DNA from: Chroococcopsis sp964623815
GTDB lineage: Bacteria > Cyanobacteriota > Cyanobacteriia > Cyanobacteriales > Microcystaceae
Assembly (NCBI GenBank): GCA_964623815.1
Contig: CAZUVR010000004.1
Span: 62,001-126,000, forward strand
Reading direction: 5' to 3'
Length of the DNA: 64,000 bases
Shown here piece after piece: positions 57,962 to 64,000 of the stretch. Each line of letters begins with the position of its first letter. The first letter of the stretch is position 1. Position numbers and translations under genes: made by a program. Under the pieces are notes generated by a model that was not told where the DNA came from, did not search any database, and saw only the letters and a list, made by a program, of their open reading frames with translations.

Positions 57962-59434
57962 TTAGCTGGCTTTTTTAGCTCGCTTGGGAGGAGTAGAGAC
58001 TTCAGCTTCTTTAACATCAGCCCTTTTATAAGCTTCGTCTAGCACTTCCGAGAGGGTGGGATGCGTATGAATGTTAAAGGCTAAATCCCGCACCGATTTT
58101 CTTTCTGCGATCGCATTAGCGGCCTCTTGAATTAAATCGGAGGCGTGAATACCGATGATATGTACGCCTAAAAGCTCTCCGGTATCGGGGCGGTACACCA
58201 CCTTGGCTATCCCTTCCGTTTCCCCTTCCGCTAGGGCTTTAGAATTGCCCTTGAAGTAGGTTTTCACGGAGGCGACGCTGAAACCTTCCTCTTTACCGAG
58301 GGCTTCCGCCTGCGGCTCGGTTAAACCCACATAGCTAATCTCGGGATGGGTAAAAGCGGCGGCTGGTATGCTGCGGTAATCGATAGTTTTATCCCGCCCG
58401 CAGATATTTTCTATCGCTATAACTCCCTGACCGGATGCGGCGTGAGCTAACATCATTTTACCAGTAGCGTCGCCTACGGCCCAGAGATGGGGGACAGGCT
58501 CACCTTCTTTCAATACCTGCATCCTGTCGTTAACGGGTATGTAACCCCTCTTATCGAGTTGTACGCCCACGGATTCTATGCCGAGGTTTTTCGTGGCGGG
58601 GATGCGCCCGGTGGCGACGAGACAGGCATCGACTTCGAGGGTTTCTATCGTCTCTTTCGTCTTCATGTCGGCCAGCTCGATTCTGACTGGGTTGCCCGGT
58701 TTGACGCTCTTGGCGATTACCCCTACATAGGTTTCTATATCCCTCGGTTTAATTAAAACTCTTTCGGCTATTTTCGCTATTTCTGGGTCGAATCCGGGCA
58801 TCAATGTGTCTAGTGCCTCTATCATCGTCACCTCGGCACCTAAAGCTGTGTATATATCGGAGAATTCCAACCCGATATAACCGCTGCCGATAATCGCCAG
58901 CCACTGGGGGAGGTTTTCTAATTTCACCGCCTCATCGCTTGTAAACACGGTTTTATGATCGATTTCAATACCTGGGGGCACGAAGGGAATCGAGCCAGGG
59001 CAGAGCATAATATCGCGGGCGGTGTAGATTTTCTCGCCGCCATCACCGATGACGCTAACTTTCTGATTATCGACTACTTTACCCCAGCCTTTTATCGTGT
59101 CTACGTTGAGGCGTTTTAAACTGTTGGTTAAGTCGGCCCGAATTTTACCCACTAAATTGTTAGCATGGTTGGAGATGGTACTGCGATCGAATTTTACCTC
59201 TCCCAGTTCTATCCCCAGAGAGGCTAGATGATGGCTATCTCGTAATTCCCTCACTCGCCCCGATGCCGCCAGTAAAGCTTTCGAGGGGATACAGCCCCGA
59301 TTGACGCAGGTGCCCCCCATGTCTTTCGCTTCTATAATCGCTGTTTTCAAGCCGCATTTGACGGCGTGTAGGGCGGCACCGTGTCCACCCACGCCAGCAC
59401 CGATAATAATTAAATCATAATCAAACTCGCTCAT
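57962..59434 (-). CDS. lpdA: Dihydrolipoyl dehydrogenase
   Basis: 490 residues. FAD fold DYDLIIIGAGVGGHGAALHAVKCGLKTAIIE, redox-active disulfide GGTCVNRGCIPSKALL, NAD fold LAIIGSGYIGLEFSDIYTALGAEVTMIE, FAD motif HLWAVGDATGKMMLAHAAS, and C-terminal dimer motif HTHPTLSEVLDEAY with the active-site His-Glu pair. It re-oxidises lipoamide in pyruvate dehydrogenase and in the glycine cleavage system. A short Lys/Ala tail (TPPKRAKKAS) is present. The gene stands alone. Confidence 0.96.
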   Translation of the reverse strand: MSEFDYDLIIIGAGVGGHGAALHAVKCGLKTAIIEAKDMGGTCVNRGCIPSKALLAASGRVRELRDSHHLASLGIELGEVKFDRSTISNHANNLVGKIRADLTNSLKRLNVDTIKGWGKVVDNQKVSVIGDGGEKIYTARDIMLCPGSIPFVPPGIEIDHKTVFTSDEAVKLENLPQWLAIIGSGYIGLEFSDIYTALGAEVTMIEALDTLMPGFDPEIAKIAERVLIKPRDIETYVGVIAKSVKPGNPVRIELADMKTKETIETLEVDACLVATGRIPATKNLGIESVGVQLDKRGYIPVNDRMQVLKEGEPVPHLWAVGDATGKMMLAHAASGQGVIAIENICGRDKTIDYRSIPAAAFTHPEISYVGLTEPQAEALGKEEGFSVASVKTYFKGNSKALAEGETEGIAKVVYRPDTGELLGVHIIGIHASDLIQEAANAIAERKSVRDLAFNIHTHPTLSEVLDEAYKRADVKEAEVSTPPKRAKKAS

Positions 59435-59579
59435 AGCTCTCCAGGTGTATCGTAGGTAGGCTGAAATCTTATTAGAATAGTAATTAACGTGTTAACTTAG
59501 TATTCACTTTGTTGTCCCCACTGTCAAGATACGATCGTCGGGCCCTGTATCTTCCTTAATTATCGGATAAAAATCATCT

Positions 59580-59840
59580 ATGAAAGTTTGGTTAGTTACC
59601 GTTATTCTTCTGTTTGTTGTCTTTCAATTATTTGAATTAATAAAAGGTTTTATTTTACCCCTACCTATTTATGTTCTGGCAGGTGCGTTTTTGGCGATAG
59701 TTTCTAATTATAATAAGGGTATAGATGAAATTTTAAAAGAGCGTTCTCCCTCGGACTTAACTCAAAATGCCACCCTAGAAGTAAACTCTACTTTATTAGA
59801 ACAAGCTGAAGAAAAAGAAAGAATTGAGTCCCCTAACTAA
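59580..59840 (+). CDS. Small conserved membrane protein
   Basis: 86 residues. Two hydrophobic segments (VWLVTVILLFVVFQLFELIKGF and LPIYVLAGAFLAIVSNYNKG) are followed by a charged cytoplasmic tail (IDEILKERSPSDLT...LLEQAEEKERIESPN). It resembles small membrane proteins seen in other cyanobacteria, but I cannot assign a family name. It precedes the copper ATPase by 45 bp and could be in the same unit. Confidence 0.6.
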   Translation: MKVWLVTVILLFVVFQLFELIKGFILPLPIYVLAGAFLAIVSNYNKGIDEILKERSPSDLTQNATLEVNSTLLEQAEEKERIESPN

Positions 59841-59885
59841 AATTCGCACTAAATTTAATTACAGAATGTATTTTTACCTGTTTCC

Positions 59886-62168
59886 ATGTTAGTTGTTCCA
59901 GAAATAGAAGCCAAAATCGCCACTTTAGACGTGAAAGGGATGAAATGCGCGGGTTGCGTGAAAGCCGTCGAACGTCAACTACAGCAGAATCAAGGAGTAA
60001 CGGCCGCTCAGGTTAATTTACTTACGGAAGTGGCAGTAATTCAATACATACCCGACAAAATCGCTCCGCAACAATTAGCGGAAAAATTAACTGCCATCGG
60101 CTTTCCCGCTCAATTACGAGACGGAGAAAGTATTAACGATGGATATACGGGGGATAGCTCCTCGTACAGGGTAAATTTAATCGTCGCCATCTTACTATTA
60201 ATTTTCTCCCTCATCGGGCACCTGCACCATATGGGCGGCCCGAGAATACCTATCATCAGTAGTATAGAATTCCATTGGTTATTGGCGACGCTGGGGATAC
60301 TAATTCCCGGTAGGAATATTTTTATCGATGGCTGGCGGGGGTTACGGCATGGGATGCCCAATATGAATACCTTGGTGGCTTTGGGCACCGGGAGCGCCTA
60401 TTTAGCCAGTTGTATAGCCTTCTTCTTTCCGAGTCTGGGCTGGGAATGCTTTTTTGATGAACCGGTGATGCTCTTAGGCTTTATCTTATTGGGGCGGGCC
60501 TTAGAATCCGGGGCGAGAAAGCGGGCCGCCCGGGATTTACAAGCGCTGGTAGCATTACAGCCTCCTTCCGCCCACCTCGTAGGTAATAAGGAAGATTTGG
60601 AAGGAGGTATAACCATCCCCGTCGAGCAAGTGCGGGCGGGGGAATGGTTACGGGTTTTACCAGGGGAGAGGGTGCCGGTAGACGGAGAGATAATCAACGG
60701 GCAAACTAGCCTCGATGAGTCTCTCCTCACAGGCGAGTCTTTGCCAGTGGCTAAAAAAATCGGCGACGGGGTTATAGGCGGTACGATTAATCTCTCGGGA
60801 GCTATAGTAATCTCGGCTACTGGGGTGGGCAAGGATACCACCCTCGCTAAGATTATCTCCTCCGTGGAAAACGCTCAGGTAAATAAGGCCCCGATTCAAA
60901 AACTCGCCGATACGGTGGCGGGTTATTTCGCCTACGGTGTTATGACTGTCGCGGCTCTGGTATTCTGCTTCTGGAATTTTCTCGGGGTTAATCTGTTTCC
61001 CGAGGTTTTGAATATCTCTCACGATGGTATGCTCATGTATACATCGGGGCCGGTATTAAGCCTGAAATTAGCCATCTCGGTTTTAGTGGTAGCTTGCCCC
61101 TGCGCCTTGGGTTTAGCTACCCCTACAGCTATTCTCGTAGGTACTAGTTTGGGCGCTGGGCGGGGATTATTGATTAAAGGGGGCGATGTTTTAGAAAAGG
61201 TACATCGTCTCGATACTATGGTTTTAGACAAAACTGGCACTTTAACCGAAGGCAAGTTAAAAGTAGTTGATTGTCAGCCACTAAAGGATTATGATTCCCA
61301 GGAGCTGTTACAATTGGCTGCCACCGTAGAAAGTGGCACGAATCACCCCCTAGGTGCAGCTATTCTCGCCGCTCTGAAAACCCAAAATATACCTTTATTG
61401 ACGGGGGTTGATTATCAAACCCAACCAGGTTTGGGTGTATCTGCGTTAATAGAAAATGAAAGGGTTTATGTAGGTAATCAGCGTTATTTGGAATCGGCTG
61501 GTATCGCGGTAGTCAAGCCGGTAATCGATGCCGAAAAAACCGTTATTTATGTGGGTAAATCGGGGCAATGTTGTGGGAGCATTTATTTAGAGGATGAGCT
61601 TCGCCCGTCAGCATCTGCTACGGTTGAGCAATTACAAGCTTTGGGTTTGGAGGTGTTGTTAGTTAGTGGTGATGCGAAAGCTGTGGCGACGAATATCGCA
61701 CGTAAATTAAAAATTGATGGGGTTTATGCCGAGGTTTCTCCTGATGGGAAAGCGGCTATTGTCTCCAGTTTACAGGCACGAGGCCAGGTGGTGGGCATGG
61801 TGGGGGATGGGATTAATGACGCTCCCGCTCTGGCTCAGGCTGATGTGGGTATCAGTCTTGGAAGCGGTACGGAAGTGGCGATCGAAACTGCTAAAATCAT
61901 TTTAGTGAGCGATCGTTTAGAATCTATCGTTGAATCCATACAACTGAGTCAGGCCACTTATCAAAAAATACGTCAGAATTTATTTTGGGCTTTAGGTTAT
62001 AACATTTTCGCCATTCCCATCGCGGGGGGGGGTTTATTACCTCATTTCGGTTTAGTATTGAGTCCGGCATTATCGGGAGCTTTAATGGCTTTTAGTTCAA
62101 TTATCGTAGTCAGCAATTCTCTGTTACTACGTCATCAATTTCCCAATTATAAGTCACAATCAGAATGA
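59886..62168 (+). CDS. ctaA: Copper-transporting P-type ATPase (CtaA-like)
   Basis: 760 residues. N-terminal heavy-metal-binding domain with GMKCAGC (Cys21, Cys24). Eight membrane helices with the transport site CPC (residues 404-406, ACPCALGLATP). Phosphorylation site DKTGTLTEG (Asp448), HP motif ESGTNHPLGAA, and GDGINDAPALAQAD. The GMKCAGCVKAVE start is more like CtaA (plasma-membrane copper import for thylakoids) than PacS, but this choice is from memory. The following FHA gene overlaps its stop by 4 bp (ATGA). Confidence 0.9.
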   Translation: MLVVPEIEAKIATLDVKGMKCAGCVKAVERQLQQNQGVTAAQVNLLTEVAVIQYIPDKIAPQQLAEKLTAIGFPAQLRDGESINDGYTGDSSSYRVNLIVAILLLIFSLIGHLHHMGGPRIPIISSIEFHWLLATLGILIPGRNIFIDGWRGLRHGMPNMNTLVALGTGSAYLASCIAFFFPSLGWECFFDEPVMLLGFILLGRALESGARKRAARDLQALVALQPPSAHLVGNKEDLEGGITIPVEQVRAGEWLRVLPGERVPVDGEIINGQTSLDESLLTGESLPVAKKIGDGVIGGTINLSGAIVISATGVGKDTTLAKIISSVENAQVNKAPIQKLADTVAGYFAYGVMTVAALVFCFWNFLGVNLFPEVLNISHDGMLMYTSGPVLSLKLAISVLVVACPCALGLATPTAILVGTSLGAGRGLLIKGGDVLEKVHRLDTMVLDKTGTLTEGKLKVVDCQPLKDYDSQELLQLAATVESGTNHPLGAAILAALKTQNIPLLTGVDYQTQPGLGVSALIENERVYVGNQRYLESAGIAVVKPVIDAEKTVIYVGKSGQCCGSIYLEDELRPSASATVEQLQALGLEVLLVSGDAKAVATNIARKLKIDGVYAEVSPDGKAAIVSSLQARGQVVGMVGDGINDAPALAQADVGISLGSGTEVAIETAKIILVSDRLESIVESIQLSQATYQKIRQNLFWALGYNIFAIPIAGGGLLPHFGLVLSPALSGALMAFSSIIVVSNSLLLRHQFPNYKSQSE

Positions 62169-62623
62169 CCGACCCTAATCTATATATTGGCAAGCGACAT
62201 AGTTTAATTATCGAAGATGAGAAGGGAAGGAGAGAGTATATCCTGAAAGCCGCCAGCTATTCTCTCGGGCGCTCTCCCCGCTGTCAGATTCAAGTTCAAT
62301 CCCGCTTCGTTTCACGTTATCACGCCACTTTAGAACGCTGTGTTAATCATCAGGGAGATAGCTTTTACCGGATTATCGATGGAGATGGGAAAGAGAGACT
62401 CAGTGCTAACGGATTTTTAATCAATGGAAGAAAGGTTAGTTCTCATAACCTCCGTCATGGAGACGAAATCGTTTTCGGGCCTCAAGTTTTTGCTATTTAT
62501 GAATACAACAATATCAAGGATGAAGTTACTTATACTGAGGGTAATATGCTAGATATAACCCTCCTCGATCCCGCTATGATTGAAGTTTCCGATGATGAAG
62601 AGCATACGACGGGAATTTTTTAA
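62165..62623 (+). CDS. FHA domain protein
   Basis: 152 residues. The forkhead-associated domain is visible: SYSLGRSPRCQIQVQSRFVSRYHATLERC with the core GR-x-S, S-x-x-H residues, and LSANGFLINGRKVSSHNLRHGDEIVFG (N-G-x-x-[VI]-N). The C-terminal tail is acidic (EVSDDEEHTTGIF) with Thr residues that might be phosphorylation targets. It binds phosphothreonine proteins. The ATG overlaps the ctaA stop (ATGA), so it is translated with the copper pump, and its stop overlaps the convergent gene stop (TTAA). Confidence 0.92.
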   Translation: MTDPNLYIGKRHSLIIEDEKGRREYILKAASYSLGRSPRCQIQVQSRFVSRYHATLERCVNHQGDSFYRIIDGDGKERLSANGFLINGRKVSSHNLRHGDEIVFGPQVFAIYEYNNIKDEVTYTEGNMLDITLLDPAMIEVSDDEEHTTGIF

Positions 62624-62967
62624 TTAGGTACAGTAGCTATTAGTTTCCATTGATGATCTTCGGCGAGTATTTTCTGTAATTTATCGAATATTTGCCGGCA
62701 ATGGTTCTGGGTTTGTAAGGGTAATTCATCGTTTTTAACCACTAAATTAACCTGTATACCTTTAGGCGTGGCGGTAGTACTATCGATCAGGACTTCAATA
62801 GTTACTAATTTTGAGAATAAAACTTTCCCTGGTATTTCCCGCGCCATCATATAATCGAGGGTATGATAGATAACATCGAAGTGGCAAAACTGCAAGACCT
62901 CGTTTAACATAGGTTTTAACTGTTCTAAAGATACTTTCACCAGATAAGAGCAGACGTAACGGGCCAT
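62620..62967 (-). CDS. Conserved hypothetical protein
   Basis: 115 residues. Alternating strands and helices (ARYVCSYLVKVSLEQLKPMLNEVLQFCHFDVIYHTLDYMMAREIPGKV..LVTIEVLIDSTTATPKGIQVNLVVKNDELPLQ) look like a small alpha-beta fold. I recall similar cyanobacterial proteins but no name or function. It is divergent from holB (29 bp between the starts) and convergent to the FHA gene with a 4-bp stop overlap. Confidence 0.7.
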   Translation of the reverse strand: MARYVCSYLVKVSLEQLKPMLNEVLQFCHFDVIYHTLDYMMAREIPGKVLFSKLVTIEVLIDSTTATPKGIQVNLVVKNDELPLQTQNHCRQIFDKLQKILAEDHQWKLIATVPN

Positions 62968-62996
62968 AATTAATTACTGTTTTAAAAAGGTTTTCT

Positions 62997-63992
62997 ATGG
63001 AATGGTCAACTGTTGTAGGACAGAATCACGCGCTCGAACTATTACAAAGAGCCTTGGATTTAGATTCGATCGCACCAGCTTATTTATTCGTCGGTGCTGA
63101 TGGTACAGGACGGAAATTAACGGCTCAATGTTTCTGCCACCATCTTCTCCTCTCCAATAAAACTCATTCGGCATCAGAAACAGATTTACAGAAGAGAAAG
63201 ATTTCGGAGGCTAATCATCCTGATTTACTCTGGGTTGAACCTACTTATCAGTATAAGGGAGAATCTTTCACCTTGACCGAGGCGGTTAAAGCGGGATTAA
63301 AGCGGAAGGGGGCTCCACAAATTCGCATCGAGCAAGTCAGAGAAATCACTCGTTTCCTAAGCCGTCCCCCCTTGCAATCAGAGCGAGCGGTGATCGTGAT
63401 CGAAGCGGCGCAGACTATGACGGAATCGGCGGCCAACGCGCTCTTAAAAACCCTCGAAGAACCAGGTAAGGCCACTTTAATTCTAATCGCTCCCTCTACA
63501 GAAACAATCCTCCCTACGCTAGTTTCTCGCTGTCAGAAAATTTCCTTCTCCCGGCTTTCCGACTCGGATTTAAAGCGGGTGCTGAAAAGCCAGGGTTACA
63601 GCCTCATCCTATCTGAAGAGGAGATTATCGGTATGGCTCAGGGAAGCCCTGGTGAGGCTATCCGCATCTTCGAGACTTTGGAAACGATTCCCCAAGATTT
63701 GCGCGGCTCTCTCCTCAACCTACCGAATCAACCCCTACAGTTGTTAAATCTGGCCAAAACTATCGTTAATAATCTCGATACGGAGACTCAAATTTGCCTG
63801 CTTGATTATCTACAGTATTGTTTCTGGGAGAAGCACAAAGACGGAGAAATAATTAAAAATTTAGAGGCGGCGCGGGGGGCTTTATTGAACTACGTACAGC
63901 CCCGTCTGGTTTGGGAATGTACCCTGTTAAAGTTTCTCTCTTTATCCCCTTCTGATTCTCACAAACATACGAGAGCGGTTGGCTCATCGTAA
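62997..63992 (+). CDS. holB: DNA polymerase III, delta' subunit
   Basis: 331 residues. AAA+ clamp-loader fold: WSTVVGQNHALELLQRALDLDSIAPAYLFVGADGTGRKLTAQ, PQIRIEQVREITRFLSRPPLQSERAVIVIEAAQTMTESAANALLKTLEEPGKATLILIAPSTETILPTLVSRCQKISFSRLS. The SRC motif (sensor 1) and the LLKTLEEP segment are delta' hallmarks; the P-loop GADGTGRK is degenerate, as usual. The cysteine-type zinc module of E. coli delta' is reduced (QCFCHH). The stop TAA is at 63990-63992, so the gene is complete, 8 bp before the window end. Confidence 0.93.
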   Translation: MEWSTVVGQNHALELLQRALDLDSIAPAYLFVGADGTGRKLTAQCFCHHLLLSNKTHSASETDLQKRKISEANHPDLLWVEPTYQYKGESFTLTEAVKAGLKRKGAPQIRIEQVREITRFLSRPPLQSERAVIVIEAAQTMTESAANALLKTLEEPGKATLILIAPSTETILPTLVSRCQKISFSRLSDSDLKRVLKSQGYSLILSEEEIIGMAQGSPGEAIRIFETLETIPQDLRGSLLNLPNQPLQLLNLAKTIVNNLDTETQICLLDYLQYCFWEKHKDGEIIKNLEAARGALLNYVQPRLVWECTLLKFLSLSPSDSHKHTRAVGSS

Positions 63993-64000
63993 ATGGCATC

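Noticed and set aside
60398..60841. 147-residue frame opposite the copper ATPase
   Set aside because: Antisense shadow with Pro/Ser/Lys bias; the plus-strand P-type ATPase is certain.

Overview
The window is chromosomal DNA from a cyanobacterium. The evidence is a cyanobacterial-order ATP synthase operon with split b and b' genes, nblA (phycobilisome degradation), the flv4-sll0218-flv2 flavodiiron operon (known from beta-cyanobacteria), ferredoxin-dependent nitrate reductase narB with narM and ntcB, a CGLD27 protein, an FTR catalytic subunit, a fused CbiG-CobJ, and many HIP1 octamers (GCGATCGC; I located at least twelve). I cannot name the species. No rRNA, tRNA, CRISPR array, transposase gene or prophage was recognised. 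Genes are tightly packed on both strands.

Layout. 1-4650: an accessory-looking, AT-rich block with the 5' part of an unidentified gene, then DJ-1/PfpI, ABM-type monooxygenase, SnoaL/NTF2-like, cupin-DUF4114 and carboxymuconolactone-decarboxylase-like proteins. 4760-6812: a two-gene signalling unit (CheY-like protein plus a HisKA-REC-PP2C protein without an ATPase domain), followed by an ATP-grasp gene remnant. 7330-13300: atpI-atpB-atpE-b'-atpF-atpH-atpA-gamma, closed by a clear terminator; beta and epsilon are not here, as usual in cyanobacteria. 13400-19555 (mostly minus strand): methyltransferase, small membrane protein, fasciclin protein, exported FAD oxidoreductase, acetyltransferase, rpiA and an RRM RNA-binding protein. 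20123-25387: nblA, universal stress protein, cobalamin enzyme, nnr, comB. 25496-27959: yqeK-rsfS-CGLD27-asparaginase operon. 28020-32189: aquaporin, cytochrome b561-like protein with a tiny coupled membrane peptide, FMN reductase, beta-propeller protein. 32358-36434: flavodiiron operon. 36431-45352: ROK kinase, deformylase, ftrC, LPS-export genes, cytosine deaminase, SGNH hydrolase, TPR lipoprotein, group-2 sigma factor. 45560-54871: nitrogen region (trpD2-like, ntcB, 2Fe-2S protein, moaE, narB, narM, an ABC ATPase/permease pair). 55070-63992: membrane glycosyltransferase pair, lpdA, copper P-type ATPase, FHA protein, holB.

How parts fit. The nitrogen region is the most coherent. ntcB has a textbook NtcA class II promoter (GTAN8TAC, 22 bp, TAN3T). 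narB and nblA also have perfect GTAN8TAC sites upstream. MoaE supplies molybdenum cofactor to NarB, NarM assists it, and the ABC pair downstream may import a related anion, although it has no binding protein here. The flavodiiron operon, FTR and ATP synthase belong to photosynthetic electron flow and its regulation.

The best candidates for something undescribed are the 5' cluster of five small enzymes with its repeat-bearing intergenic regions and adjacent signalling pair, the 29-residue membrane peptide coupled to the cytochrome b561-like gene, and the heptad-type repeats that have entered coding sequence (nnr). Four convergent gene pairs share exactly four bases through palindromic stop tetranucleotides.
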